59,742 nucleotides of DNA from an uncultured Candidatus Saccharibacteria bacterium (GTDB lineage: Bacteria; Patescibacteriota; Saccharimonadia; Saccharimonadales; Saccharimonadaceae), in contig CALIAC010000004.1 of NCBI GenBank assembly GCA_938041555.1, positions 1-59,742 on the forward strand, read 5' to 3'. The first letter of the stretch is position 1, and the number at the start of each line of letters is the position of its first letter. Below the pieces are notes generated by a model that ran no database searches, was not told the DNA's origin, and saw only the letters and a list, made by a program, of their open reading frames with translations. The translations under genes and the position numbers were made by a program. Positions 14,546-24,719 of the stretch are shown here, piece by piece.

Positions 14546-17218
14546 GTGGTCAAAAATAATTTATCACATCGAGTTAGCGTCTACTCCAATCTTGCAGCTA
14601 AGCGCCGCACTAAAAAAGACGCCGAAGCCCGCCGCAGAGCGGAGTACTTGGCAAGCCTACCCAAGCAGCCTCTCAAACGGCTACTCTATCGCTTGCACCC
14701 ACGCCGCGTGGCACAATTCTTATTTAGCAAGCGTGGGGCTTATGCCATCCTCAAGGTAGTTGGTGGGTTTTTCCTCGTGCTCGCTCTCATCATTGCTGGG
14801 CTCTTCACCTACTACCGCAAAGACCTCGATGCAATCCGCCCCGGTGAGATAGACAAACGCGTCCAGACCACTGTTACCAAGTACCTCGACCGTAGTGGCC
14901 AACTCCTCTGGGAAGACAAAGGAAGTGGCGATTATAAGCTCGTGGTTGATGGCAACCAGATTAGCGACTACGTCAAGAAGGCAACGATCGCCGTGGAAGA
15001 CCGTGATTTTTACAACCACCATGGTATCAGTCTGGCTGGTATTTCTCGCGCATTCCTGAGTAACTCGCAAGGTAATGCTGTGCAGGGTGGCTCGACGCTC
15101 ACCCAACAGCTTGTTAAGCAAGCCTTCTTTGAGAAAAGTGAGATCGAAAAACGCGGCCTCGATGGTGTGCCGCGCAAGATCAAGGAAGTGATCCTCTCGA
15201 TTGAGGTCGAGCGTATGTACAACAAGGATCAAATTCTGAACCTCTACCTCAACGAAGCATCGTATGGTGGCCGTCGTAATGGTGTTGAGTCGGCTGCGCG
15301 CACCTACTTCCAGAAATCAGCCAAGGATCTCACCCTAGCCGAAGCGGCGCTGCTCGCCGGCATCCCTAACAGCCCTGGGCTCTACGACCCATATTACGTA
15401 CCAGGTAATAGTGCCCTCATTGCACGCCAGCACAAGGTGCTTGATAGTATGGTTGAGATGAATTACATTACCAAAGAGCAGGCTAACGAAGCAAAGCAAG
15501 TTCCCATTCTTGACACTGTAAAACCAAAGGCTGAGCAATATGCCGACATAAAAGCGCCGCACTTCGTCCTGATGGTGCGCGACCAGCTCGAAAAAGAATT
15601 GGGCAAATCGACCGTCGGCAAAGGCGGCCTCACCGTTACAACTACACTTGATTCAACGCTTCAAGGTAAGCTTGAGACTCGTATGCAAAGTATGTTTAAT
15701 GGCAAGCTTACTAACTCTCACTGTGGTAATACTAACTGTGCGACCTATGCCGGCTTTACTAATGGTGCAGCTGCTATCGAGGATAATAAAACAGGTCAAG
15801 TGGTAGCGCTGGTTGGGAGTCGAGACTTTAACTATGCCGTCTTTGGTCAAAACAATGCCGCTACTGCCTTTATCCAGCCTGGTTCATCCATCAAGCCACT
15901 GGTCTATGCTCAACTCTTTCAAAACAAGGGTAATGGTAGAACCAACTACGGGAGTGGCTCTGTCCTCTCCGACTCAAAGATTAGCTTTGGTAGCTGGACG
16001 CCGCAAAACGCCGATGGCAAGTTCCAAAACAACATTAATCTCCGCCAAGCTCTCGCTCGCTCGCGCAACATCCCCGCCATCAAGGCTATGCAAGAGAACG
16101 AGCGTAATAAGCGTGGCAGCACCTGGCAGACCATTCGCGAGATGGGCGACAGTGCTTACTGTACCCAGGGTGCAGATGCCCAAGCTGGCCTATCGAGTGC
16201 CATCGGGAGCTGCGGTACACGCCTCGTCGACCATGTCAATGCCATCGCATCTTTGGCGCGGATGGGCACCTACACCCCACAATCAACTGTTCTCAAAGTA
16301 ACCAACAGTACTGGCCAAGTCCTTAAGCAATACACAGCCTCTACGAAGCAGGTGATCGATCAGCAAGCTGCCTACATCGTCAACGACATTCTTGGCGACT
16401 CCAGTGCGCGAGCCAACCTTGGTGGTGGGCAAGACTACATGCCACAAATGAACCGCCTCAAGGCAAAGACTGCCGTCAAGACCGGTACGTCAAACTCCGA
16501 GATTAATGGCAAGGTGGTAGCAAAGGATATTTGGACAGTCGGCTATACACCAGCATTGTCGATGGCGGTTTGGCTGGGCAACTCTGATACGTCACCGCTC
16601 CGCAACGGTAACTCGCTCATCCCCGCTATGCTGCTCGACTACACCATGGCCGATGCGACGCAATATTACGTTAGTCAACACAAAGCATCATACAGCGACT
16701 GGTTCTCTGCACCAAGCGGCATTCAGCGGATTAACAACGAGATCTATCCATCGTATTACAACAAAAACTCTAACCGCAGCAGCAACACAATGTCTTTCGA
16801 CCGAGTATCTAAGAAAAAGGCCACAAACTGTACGCCAGAGTCGGCCCGCGTTGACATCCCCGTCACTCGGTCAAAGGACTCCTCAGGCAAAGAGACTGTT
16901 TCAGCTCAAGATGGCTATGATGCAACCAGTAATGACGACACTCATCGCTGTACCGACTCCAAGCCAAGTGTTTCCGTCGCCGTAAGCTCGAGTGGGCAAT
17001 CGGCGACGGTATACTACCGCCAGGGTAGCCACCCACTCCAGCAGCTGGAGGTGAAGGTGGGTGACCAACTCGTTGGCACGCGCCAGGTCAACAGCGATGG
17101 CGACACCAACGTCTCTATACCCTCCTCTGCTGGCAAAAACTTCACCGTGACTGCCACATTGACAGACAGTGTATACTACAGCGACAAAAATACCGCTCAT
17201 GGCCAGCGAACAAGCTAG
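14546..17218 (+). CDS. Class A penicillin-binding protein (PBP1a type)
   Basis: Bifunctional peptidoglycan synthase of 890 residues. A basic cytoplasmic tail (1-65) and one membrane helix (67-89) precede the glycosyltransferase 51 domain with catalytic EDRDFYNHHG (151-160) and GGSTLTQQLV (181-190). The transpeptidase has SSIK (Ser447), SRN (506-508) and KTGT (645-648), all intact. A C-terminal Thr/Ser-rich linker and an Ig-like beta domain (about 800-885) follow, which may bind wall polymers. Start GTG at 14546. Confidence 0.93.
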   Translation: MVKNNLSHRVSVYSNLAAKRRTKKDAEARRRAEYLASLPKQPLKRLLYRLHPRRVAQFLFSKRGAYAILKVVGGFFLVLALIIAGLFTYYRKDLDAIRPGEIDKRVQTTVTKYLDRSGQLLWEDKGSGDYKLVVDGNQISDYVKKATIAVEDRDFYNHHGISLAGISRAFLSNSQGNAVQGGSTLTQQLVKQAFFEKSEIEKRGLDGVPRKIKEVILSIEVERMYNKDQILNLYLNEASYGGRRNGVESAARTYFQKSAKDLTLAEAALLAGIPNSPGLYDPYYVPGNSALIARQHKVLDSMVEMNYITKEQANEAKQVPILDTVKPKAEQYADIKAPHFVLMVRDQLEKELGKSTVGKGGLTVTTTLDSTLQGKLETRMQSMFNGKLTNSHCGNTNCATYAGFTNGAAAIEDNKTGQVVALVGSRDFNYAVFGQNNAATAFIQPGSSIKPLVYAQLFQNKGNGRTNYGSGSVLSDSKISFGSWTPQNADGKFQNNINLRQALARSRNIPAIKAMQENERNKRGSTWQTIREMGDSAYCTQGADAQAGLSSAIGSCGTRLVDHVNAIASLARMGTYTPQSTVLKVTNSTGQVLKQYTASTKQVIDQQAAYIVNDILGDSSARANLGGGQDYMPQMNRLKAKTAVKTGTSNSEINGKVVAKDIWTVGYTPALSMAVWLGNSDTSPLRNGNSLIPAMLLDYTMADATQYYVSQHKASYSDWFSAPSGIQRINNEIYPSYYNKNSNRSSNTMSFDRVSKKKATNCTPESARVDIPVTRSKDSSGKETVSAQDGYDATSNDDTHRCTDSKPSVSVAVSSSGQSATVYYRQGSHPLQQLEVKVGDQLVGTRQVNSDGDTNVSIPSSAGKNFTVTATLTDSVYYSDKNTAHGQRTS

Positions 17219-17244
17219 TGCGTTTGTAGAGAACAATGAAATAC

Positions 17245-17270
17245 CCTGCGACTGTATGTGCAGGATTTTT
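17245..17270 (+). terminator. Terminator of the PBP gene
   Basis: CCTGC (17245-17249) pairs with GCAGG (17260-17264), followed by ATTTTTA, 27 nt after the PBP stop. Confidence 0.7.
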
Positions 17271-17595
17271 ATAGTGGAGTTTAAATATAGGATTATATAT
17301 CTACTCCAAGCTTGTTATTTATCCCCTAGAAGTAGCCTACACCCTTCGAATAAGATATCGGGGGATAGGCATCTCCATAATGGGAATATCAAGAAATTTA
17401 GGGCTTACGATTAAAAATAGAATACATCTGCTTTGGAGTCGATCATCGCGATTCTAGCTCATCCAAGATACATCCTTAGCCTATTATCTCTTACAGCATG
17501 CCTTCGCGCAATCAGCTTACACTCCGCACTTCATTACATTTTCTCCAGCTTCACCGGACATAATTGGGACTCACGATCATACAGAGACATTATGA
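17271..17595. other. Non-coding AT-rich stretch
   Basis: No gene seen. The only structure is a loose inverted repeat TATCCCC (17320-17326) / GGGGATA (17361-17367) with a 34-nt loop. It lies between two convergent genes. Confidence 0.4.
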
Positions 17596-18411
17596 TCACA
17601 AGGAAAGCAATAAAGGTTCCACCACCCCCACCAACTGCCGATGCAACTCCGGCGCTCCCGCTAGCCAGGTGAAGTTCTCGTGGGAGCGGTTCAGGGCGTT
17701 GTGGTAATCCATGGGGTTGCCAGCAATATCAGTATAGATGCCACCCGCTTCCTCAATAATGATCTGCTGCGCGACATTGTCCCAGATCTTGCTTGTTTGG
17801 TTGGCGCAGGCGCCATAGGCACCCCTCGCAACCATTGTTTGGTCGACGACACTATTAGACGAGCGGAGATTACGGATCGAGAGGACGATGACGCCGAGTA
17901 GCTCAGCCTCGCGCTTCGTCCGGGCTGGATCCTCAGGGTGGCCGTCAATACCATACGCGACGAGACTATTGGCAAGGACGGTTTCGTGCGAGACATGGAT
18001 CTTCTGGCCATTGCACCAGGCGCCTGCGCCCTTGGTCGCAACGTAGATCTCGCCAAAGGCAGGCAGGGCAATGCCACCAGCCACTGGGGTGTCGTGATCG
18101 AGCAGCCCCAGCATAATGCCATACTGCGGTAGTCTCGCTGCGAAGTTGCTCGTCCCATCGATCGGGTCAACCACCCAGGTGTAGCACGACCCGTTATCGA
18201 CACAGCCCAATTCCTCATCGATAATGTTATGGTCAGGATATGCTGTGCGGATTGCGTCCGTCAGGAAATGGCCGATCTCTAGGTCGGTCTCTGTCAGGAC
18301 TTGGTTGCGATCTCCCGCTTTGACCGAATGAGAGAGATTGCCAAAGTTCGCGGCAGCAATCTTTGCGGCGGCGGTGAGGGTGGTGGTGAGAAAGTCTCGA
18401 TAGGTATACAT
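17596..18411 (-). CDS. Inositol monophosphatase family protein
   Basis: Mg-dependent sugar/inositol phosphatase of 271 residues. Metal site residues are visible in IIDEE (63-67) and DPIDGTSNF (82-90), and the C-terminal motif is WDNVAQQIIIEEAGG (the usual WDxAAG region with Asn-Val in place of Ala-Ala). Possible substrates include inositol phosphates, 3'-phosphoadenosine phosphate and fructose bisphosphate. The frame extends 6 codons upstream, but AAAGGGG 8 nt before ATG at 18411 fixes the start. Confidence 0.87.
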   Translation of the reverse strand: MYTYRDFLTTTLTAAAKIAAANFGNLSHSVKAGDRNQVLTETDLEIGHFLTDAIRTAYPDHNIIDEELGCVDNGSCYTWVVDPIDGTSNFAARLPQYGIMLGLLDHDTPVAGGIALPAFGEIYVATKGAGAWCNGQKIHVSHETVLANSLVAYGIDGHPEDPARTKREAELLGVIVLSIRNLRSSNSVVDQTMVARGAYGACANQTSKIWDNVAQQIIIEEAGGIYTDIAGNPMDYHNALNRSHENFTWLAGAPELHRQLVGVVEPLLLSL

Positions 18412-18634
18412 AATTGCTTCCCCTTTCATGGCATTACTACTATCAGTATAACACCCTGAGAATCCCGTATCAAAAATTAAACAATATCTCTTTACTATCC
18501 GCTAGCTTTGTAATAACCCCTCCTGAGACCAGTCTAATCTTCAAGCCATGGTGCTCGCGCATGAATTGGGACGGCTTCTGGCATCGTCATGATACGTTTA
18601 TCTATGTACACCTTCAGCTAAGAAATATAAACTA

Positions 18635-19819
18635 CTAATCCGTCTGCTTTTTTACCAAATCAAGCAGCGCTGCTTCGTGGTCAACACGGCGACGTGATGG
18701 CGAACGAGCGGTTCGTTTTTTGGAGGTAGCTTGCGTGGTTGCTTGTGAGGTGCGGCCCGTTGTTGGCTGCTTGGCATGTCCGGATTGAGAAGATGAAGCA
18801 GCCTGCGGAGATTTCGGAGCCGTAGCGGCTCGCGCGCGAGAGGTACGCTTGGCTAGCTGCTTTGATTGTGGTTGCTCTGCTGGCTTTGTTTTCTCACGAG
18901 CCACACGCGCCGTTCGCTGGGGCTGACTTGAGGCTGGCTGGTCATTTTTCTTGTCTGTTTTTTCTGCTGGAGCTGTGGTAACACGAGCCTGCGCTGGTTG
19001 GCGAGAGCGCGAGGTCTTTGCTGGCTTGGGCCGAGTAGATGGTTGAGCTGCTGGCTCCTCTTGCGCTGCTGCTTTTTCCGATAATGCTTCAGCTGAGTGC
19101 ACTTTGGCTGGCTGAACTACTGGCTTTTTGATGAGCTTGGCAAAGATCATCTTACCCGCGGCGGTCTGAAGGTTGCGAATAATCTCCACTTCACAGGTGC
19201 GGCCCAGCTGGCTACTGGCTTGCTCCACGACCACCATTGTGCCATCAGGTAAGTGCCCTACCGCCTGATGGGCGTCCTGGCCCTTCTGCAGGAGCGCCAG
19301 CGTCAGGTGCTCACCAGGCAAATGCGCCATCCGGATGCTCTGCGCCAGCTCATTGATATTGAGCACGCCAATCCCCTCCACAGCGGCAACTTTGTTGAGA
19401 TTATAATCGATCGTGAGCAGCCACGCGCCATGCTGCTTGGCCAAACTCAGCAGCCGCTCGTCAACCCCTTCACGTGCTTTGCTACCATCCTGCAAGAGCT
19501 CTACCTCAACTTCATCCATCGCCTGCAGCTCCGTCACAACGTCGAGACCATAGCGCGCGCGAGCTCGCTTGTCGCTGTCGGCATGATCTGCCAAAAATTG
19601 CAGCTCGCCCACCACACTCCGGGGGATCACCAGCGTGTCACCAATAAATCCTGTTTTGGCAACGGCCGTAATGCGACCATCCATTAGCACCGACGTGTCG
19701 ACTAACAGCGCCCGCCCTTTCGTTTTGAGTGTGTTACGCGGCAGCCGAGCCAGAAGATAACTAACTTCGCCAAGGATAATAAGTGTGATGATAAGCAACA
19801 CAATAGTAGATAATTGCAT
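18635..19819 (-). CDS. Membrane-anchored PIN/TRAM-domain protein with a long disordered tail
   Basis: Resembles the YacL family. One N-terminal membrane helix (about 5-24), instead of four in YacL, is followed by a PIN nuclease domain beginning at VDTSVLMDGR (40-49) with acidic residues in DERLL and TIDYNLNKVA, and then a TRAM RNA-binding domain (about 170-235). Residues 236-394 are a low-complexity Pro/Ala/Lys/Gln/Arg tail. Possible membrane-associated RNase. AAGGAAC precedes ATG at 19819. It is the downstream member of the clpC-peptidase-radA run. Confidence 0.83.
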   Translation of the reverse strand: MQLSTIVLLIITLIILGEVSYLLARLPRNTLKTKGRALLVDTSVLMDGRITAVAKTGFIGDTLVIPRSVVGELQFLADHADSDKRARARYGLDVVTELQAMDEVEVELLQDGSKAREGVDERLLSLAKQHGAWLLTIDYNLNKVAAVEGIGVLNINELAQSIRMAHLPGEHLTLALLQKGQDAHQAVGHLPDGTMVVVEQASSQLGRTCEVEIIRNLQTAAGKMIFAKLIKKPVVQPAKVHSAEALSEKAAAQEEPAAQPSTRPKPAKTSRSRQPAQARVTTAPAEKTDKKNDQPASSQPQRTARVAREKTKPAEQPQSKQLAKRTSRARAATAPKSPQAASSSQSGHAKQPTTGRTSQATTQATSKKRTARSPSRRRVDHEAALLDLVKKQTD

Positions 19820-19832
19820 GTTGTTCCTTTTG

Positions 19833-21188
19833 TTATGTTTTTAGATAGGTAATGAGTGCGCTGCGGATATCGCGCACATCATGAACAAAGGGCGTCTTAA
19901 GGCCAGAATGCGGAGCAATTGCTTTGGTGCAGCCGAGTTTTTGCGCCTCAGCAATGCGCCGCTCAGCCGCTTGGGCACTGCGCACTTCACCGCCAAGGCC
20001 CACCTCACCAAAGACCACCACACCATCGTCAAGACGTCGGCCAGCAGCAGCACTGGCGATTGCCATAATGACGGCTAAGTCAGCCGCCCGATCAGCCAAC
20101 TTGAGTCCACCGACAACGTTGATGTAGATATCTTTATCGGATAATTGCAATTTGGTGCGCCGCTCGAGGACAGCGATCAAAAGGTTAAGTCGGTTGAGGT
20201 CAAATCCGCTGGCTGTCCTCTTAGGATACCCGAAATGGGTTGGATTGACAAGTGCTTGGATCTCGACAAGGATGGGGCGGTTGCCCTCAAGTGTAGCCAG
20301 TACTACTGAACCATCAGCATTTTGGCGCTCGGCAAGTAGCGCTGCCGAGGGGTTCTCGACCACTGTCAGACCATGCTCACCCATAGCAAAAATCGCCGCT
20401 TCATTTGTGCTACCATAGCGGTTCTTGATGGCCCGCACCACCTTAAAGCCGCCATAGCGATCGCCCTCAAACTGTAGCACCACATCCACGAGATGTTCAA
20501 GTACCTTGGGTCCCGCGATCGACCCTTCTTTCGTCACATGGCCCACCAGCACTACTGCCGTCCCTGATTGCTTGGCCGCTTGAATAATAACGTTGCTGGC
20601 GTTAGTAATTTGGCTTACAGTGCCTGGTGCGCTGGTGATCTCAGCCAGACTCAACGTCTGGATCGAATCGACAATTACCAGCTGGTATTGGCTGGTACGG
20701 ATGGTAGCCGCAATATCATCGGCGCTCGTGCTCGCCGCAAACGACAATGCCTCGTGCTGGTCAGCACCCAGTCGCATCGCCCGCAGCGCTACCTGCCCAG
20801 CCGACTCCTCACCGCTGATATAGAGCACCGCTTGCTGCTGCGCAACCGCATGCGCTACCTGGAGCAAGAGAGTGCTTTTGCCCATACCCGGTTGCCCCGC
20901 TAGAAGCAGCACGCCACCCGGCAAAATACCACCACCCAGCACTGCATCAAGATCGGCAATGCCCGTTGCAAGTCGGGCTGCCGGCTCATCCTGGCTTGCA
21001 GCAGTGATTGGCCGCGGCTGTAGCAACGCACCCTGGCCAGCGCTGCGTGCCACAGCAGATTTGCCCGCCGGAGCTGGTGCTTGCTCGATGAGGCTATTCC
21101 ACTGGCCACATTGCTCACACTTGCCCGTCCACTTTGGTGAGCGCGCACCACACTGCTGGCAGACAAACATCGTGCGAGCTCGTGCCAT
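19833..21188 (-). CDS. radA: DNA repair protein RadA
   Basis: RecA-like branch-migration helicase in recombination. The N-terminal C4 zinc finger has Cys10, 13, 24 and 27, Walker A is GQPGMGKST (98-106), the RadA signature is KNRYGS (255-260), and a Lon-protease-like C-terminal domain lacks the protease dyad, as usual. It has 451 residues. Its ATG overlaps the stop of the upstream gene in a TAATG arrangement, so translation is coupled. Confidence 0.96.
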   Translation of the reverse strand: MARARTMFVCQQCGARSPKWTGKCEQCGQWNSLIEQAPAPAGKSAVARSAGQGALLQPRPITAASQDEPAARLATGIADLDAVLGGGILPGGVLLLAGQPGMGKSTLLLQVAHAVAQQQAVLYISGEESAGQVALRAMRLGADQHEALSFAASTSADDIAATIRTSQYQLVIVDSIQTLSLAEITSAPGTVSQITNASNVIIQAAKQSGTAVVLVGHVTKEGSIAGPKVLEHLVDVVLQFEGDRYGGFKVVRAIKNRYGSTNEAAIFAMGEHGLTVVENPSAALLAERQNADGSVVLATLEGNRPILVEIQALVNPTHFGYPKRTASGFDLNRLNLLIAVLERRTKLQLSDKDIYINVVGGLKLADRAADLAVIMAIASAAAGRRLDDGVVVFGEVGLGGEVRSAQAAERRIAEAQKLGCTKAIAPHSGLKTPFVHDVRDIRSALITYLKT

Positions 21189-22186
21189 TACACCTGCTCC
21201 TTGGGCTGCTCAATGCCATTGATGCTTTGGTTCAGCTCATTAGCGCGTACCGACAAGGCATTGAGCCGAGTGATCTTCGCATTATATATCTCAACGCGCT
21301 GATTAATTGCTAATCGCTGCGCCTCAAGCGCTCGCTGACGTGCCAAGAGCTTCTTACGTGCTGCCTGGAATGATGCATCATCGCGAAAGCCACCATTTTG
21401 GGCTCTCGCATTAAACACCTTAATATCAGCCGACAGCTGCTCAGCCATCTCTTTGTACTGTGCTTGATCAGTGGGGAGCTGGGTAGCTTCTTGGTTGATT
21501 GCCTTGCTGAGCGCTTTGGCTTCTTGATCGACTTTGTCAAAGACAGCTTGGTAGGCATCACTGCGTGCGACAATCGCCGCACGGTTACGAAAATACCGAC
21601 CATAGTGCTGCTCTAACTCGCTGCTGATTGTACCAATCTGCGTGCCAATAATAGAATGAAGCTCATTATTACGCTCGCCTGGCTCGGCCTGATCATAATA
21701 CTTCACCATTGAGGCGATGACCGGATTGGTCTTGATCTTGGCGTACTCTGCTTCGATAAGCTTGTCGATCCGCTGTCGCTCGCCCGAGCTAAGCCGCTCA
21801 TATGCGGCATGTAATAACTCATGTGCTGTCGTGACGGGTTCGGCGTTAGTCAGTTCTTGATTCTGCACATTGTAGACGTAAATCCGGCGCAGGTGGTAGC
21901 AACCAAGGATAGCTGCTGTGCGCTCGGTCGATTTACAGCTTTTGTTAAACTCAGCCTTGTCTTGCAATTGCGGCTGGCTTGCATAGAGCAGCTGCCGACC
22001 TTTGTCAGTCAGCTCAAGCTGGTCAATCACCGCTTGCATTGCACTATCGGGCTGGTACCGGCTCGCCACTGCGGCATCGTAGAGCTCTGGGCCATAGGTC
22101 AGCCCAGCCCAAGCCATGCCACCGATCATCACTAGGCCGACCAGTGTTGAGAGGAGGCGCTTAGGCCTTTTCGCTACGTGCGTCAA
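21188..22186 (-). CDS. Membrane-anchored HELLH metallopeptidase-like protein with coiled coil
   Basis: 332 residues. A basic N-terminus and one membrane helix (11-30) precede a domain with TTAHELLHAAYE around residues 119-130. HELLH (122-126) fits the HExxH zincin motif, with several downstream Glu as possible third ligand. The last 150 residues form a long Lys/Gln/Glu-rich coiled coil. The start is TTG at 22186, supported by GGGGAG with a 7-nt spacer, inside the end of clpC. It lies between clpC and radA, suggesting a part in envelope protein quality control. Confidence 0.7.
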   Translation of the reverse strand: MTHVAKRPKRLLSTLVGLVMIGGMAWAGLTYGPELYDAAVASRYQPDSAMQAVIDQLELTDKGRQLLYASQPQLQDKAEFNKSCKSTERTAAILGCYHLRRIYVYNVQNQELTNAEPVTTAHELLHAAYERLSSGERQRIDKLIEAEYAKIKTNPVIASMVKYYDQAEPGERNNELHSIIGTQIGTISSELEQHYGRYFRNRAAIVARSDAYQAVFDKVDQEAKALSKAINQEATQLPTDQAQYKEMAEQLSADIKVFNARAQNGGFRDDASFQAARKKLLARQRALEAQRLAINQRVEIYNAKITRLNALSVRANELNQSINGIEQPKEQV

Positions 22187-24650
22187 TCGTCAGCTCCCCT
22201 TTTCGTACTCCAACTGTCAAGACCGACCCTTTGGCGTAGTGATGGGCCAAGATCCCCTCCGCAAGGCGATGCTCCAGCTCATCCTCAATCGTACGCCGCA
22301 GCGGCCGCGCCCCAAAGGTGCGGCTGTAGCCCTGAGCGATCAACCGTCGCTTTGCCGCTGGCAACACCTTAACGGCAAGGCTCTGGCGCGCCAAACGCCG
22401 ATTAAGCTCGGCAATCTGCAAGTCGAATATCTTCCCAACCTCTGGTTTGGTGAGTGGGCGGAAGGTAATGATCGCATCAAACCGATTGATTAGCTCTGGT
22501 CGCATGAAGCGCTCTAGTGCCTCGCGTGTGTACGACTCATTGCGTCGCTGCTGCTGCGCCGTATCGTCCTCGTCGGCCAGTTTGGCTTGGAAGCCGAGGC
22601 TGCGATTGTGCTGCATCTTATCTGCACCAAGATTGCTGGTAAGAATGATGATCGTGTTACGGAAGCTCACGACACGACCAGTCGAGTCGGTCAATGTGCC
22701 ATCTTCAAGCAGCTGCAGCAACATCTGGAAAATATCGGGGTGAGCCTTTTCGATTTCATCAAACAACACCACACTATAGGGTTGACGCCGCACCTTATCT
22801 GTCAATTTGCCGCCATCGTCGTAGCCTACATAGCCAGCAGGCGCACCAACAAGTCGGCTCGCGGTATGCTTCTCACCAAACTCACTCATATCGATCTTAA
22901 TCAGTGCGTCATCCGAGCCAAACACCTCACGGGCAAGCACGCGCGCCAGCTCGGTCTTGCCGACACCAGTTGGCCCCATAAAGACAAAGCTACCGATCGG
23001 CCGCTGGCTGCTCGCCACCCCGCTACGACTGCGCCGAATAGCCCGAGCAACTTTGCTAACCGCTTCTTCCTGGCCAATCAGATATTTGCCAAGGTGTTTC
23101 TCAAGATTACGCAGCAGCTTCGCCTCACTTGTGCGGACTTTCTCGACCGGGATATGTGTCATCACGGCAATAGCATGAGCAATATTGTCCTCAGTGAGCA
23201 CTAGTGGAGTTTTGCGACCTTGCTCGCGACGGGCTTGCTGAAGCTGGTCAGTCAATTGGCTAATGCGCTGCTTATACAAGGCAGCACGCTCGTAGTCTTC
23301 TGCTGCCACGGCGTCTTCCATCTTCTCGTTGAGCGCCTTGAGCTCGCGGACATACTCACGCTGCTTGCTTGGCTTGTGCCCCTTCTTGACGCGCACTAGC
23401 GCTGCTGCTTCATCAATCACATCAATCGCCTTGTCGGGCATAAAACGATCGGCCACATAGCGGTCACTCATATATACCGCCGACTCGATCACATCATCGC
23501 TAATCTTCACCCCGTGATGTTTCTCATAGTAGCTGCGCAATCCCTTGAGGATTGCTACCGTATCCTTCACGCTTGGCTCCTTAACGAGCACTGTCTGGAA
23601 GCGACGCTCCAGTGCGCTGTCTTTCTCGATATGCTTGCGATATTCCTCCAGCGTCGTCGCACCGATGAGGTGCAACTCACCTCGGGCTAGCGCCGGCTTG
23701 AGGATATTAGCTGCGTCCATTGCTCCGCCCTCTGCTGAGCCAGCTCCTACAAGCATGTGTAATTCATCGATGAAGGCAATGATATTGCCCTGCTTGGTAA
23801 TCTCGCGGATCAGTGCCGTCAGCCGCTCCTCGAACTGCCCACGGTACTTAGTACCAGCCACAATTGCCGTCATATCGAGCATAACCACTCGCTTGTCGAG
23901 CAGATTATCTGGCACATCCTCGCGGACAATCCGCTGCGCGAGACCTTCAACGATGGCCGTCTTACCCACCCCTGGCTCACCCAGCAAGACGGGGTTATTC
24001 TTGGTGCGGCGGCTGAGGATCGTCACGAGGCGCTCGGTCTCGCGCGCTCGCCCCACCACAGTATCTAGCTCGCCATCGGCTGCCTTGGCGGTTAGGTCAA
24101 TGCTGTATTTGCTCAGAGCGCTGCCACCGCGCGGCATTGGCCGCCGCTTCGTGTCCGTGCGAGTGCTCGTGCCACCACGGCTCTCTTCGCGCATATCATC
24201 AAAGTGGGCTTCGAGGTTGCGGACGATCGCCTCGGTATCTGCCCCCATTTCGCGTAGTAGCACAGTTGCACGGGCGTTATTTTGCTTGAGCAAACTATAG
24301 AGAATATGCTCTGTGCCGAGCTCATCATGCTCATATTCCTTCGCGATTTCCCATCCCATCCGGAGCGTCAGTAGAGCCGTCTCGGACAGGCCAGTTGCCC
24401 CACCAGTCCGCACCGTAATACTCTTGAGCGGCTGCAGGTGAAGCGAGTCCTCCGCCCGGCGTAGCGTAATGCCAGCATCGGCCAGTACCTTGGTGCCCAG
24501 GCTAGCGCTTTGGCTCAGGATACCAAGGAGCAGGTGTTCGGTACCAATATAAGGGTTGCCATATCCACGGGCAATTGCATCAGCATACTGGACGCTCAGA
24601 CGAGCATCATCACTCAAATGGCTAATAAAATCTGCAAAATCATCTTCCAT
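22161..24650 (-). CDS. clpC: ATP-dependent Clp protease ATP-binding subunit ClpC
   Basis: Hsp100 unfoldase feeding ClpP. With the start at 24650 it has 829 residues: Clp N-domain repeats (about 10-150), AAA D1 with Walker A GEPGVGKT (224-231), a UVR motif in the middle domain (about 442-472), and D2 with Walker A GPTGVGKT (559-566). ATG at 24650 follows GGAGG by 5 nt. The open frame runs 69 nt further but has no support. A sigma-70 promoter overlaps a perfect CIRCE operator just upstream, so expression is expected to be heat-shock controlled by HrcA. No clpP or ctsR is seen in the window. Confidence 0.96.
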   Translation of the reverse strand: MEDDFADFISHLSDDARLSVQYADAIARGYGNPYIGTEHLLLGILSQSASLGTKVLADAGITLRRAEDSLHLQPLKSITVRTGGATGLSETALLTLRMGWEIAKEYEHDELGTEHILYSLLKQNNARATVLLREMGADTEAIVRNLEAHFDDMREESRGGTSTRTDTKRRPMPRGGSALSKYSIDLTAKAADGELDTVVGRARETERLVTILSRRTKNNPVLLGEPGVGKTAIVEGLAQRIVREDVPDNLLDKRVVMLDMTAIVAGTKYRGQFEERLTALIREITKQGNIIAFIDELHMLVGAGSAEGGAMDAANILKPALARGELHLIGATTLEEYRKHIEKDSALERRFQTVLVKEPSVKDTVAILKGLRSYYEKHHGVKISDDVIESAVYMSDRYVADRFMPDKAIDVIDEAAALVRVKKGHKPSKQREYVRELKALNEKMEDAVAAEDYERAALYKQRISQLTDQLQQARREQGRKTPLVLTEDNIAHAIAVMTHIPVEKVRTSEAKLLRNLEKHLGKYLIGQEEAVSKVARAIRRSRSGVASSQRPIGSFVFMGPTGVGKTELARVLAREVFGSDDALIKIDMSEFGEKHTASRLVGAPAGYVGYDDGGKLTDKVRRQPYSVVLFDEIEKAHPDIFQMLLQLLEDGTLTDSTGRVVSFRNTIIILTSNLGADKMQHNRSLGFQAKLADEDDTAQQQRRNESYTREALERFMRPELINRFDAIITFRPLTKPEVGKIFDLQIAELNRRLARQSLAVKVLPAAKRRLIAQGYSRTFGARPLRRTIEDELEHRLAEGILAHHYAKGSVLTVGVRKGELTIDARSEKA

Positions 24651-24690
24651 GTCGTCCTCCAAAATCTGTGGCCAAAAAGCCACCCTACTC

Positions 24691-24719
24691 AGTATACGCT
24701 GCTTATTAGCACTCGTCAA
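24691..24719 (-). promoter_or_regulatory. clpC promoter
   Basis: TTGACG (-35, at 24719-24714), a 17-nt spacer and TATACT (-10, at 24696-24691) on the minus strand. It is the best sigma-70 promoter in the window. The -35 is buried in the CIRCE element. Confidence 0.85.

Noticed and set aside
24651..24719. Longer ClpC starting at 24719
   Set aside because: It would start inside the CIRCE/promoter region; GGAGG supports ATG at 24650.
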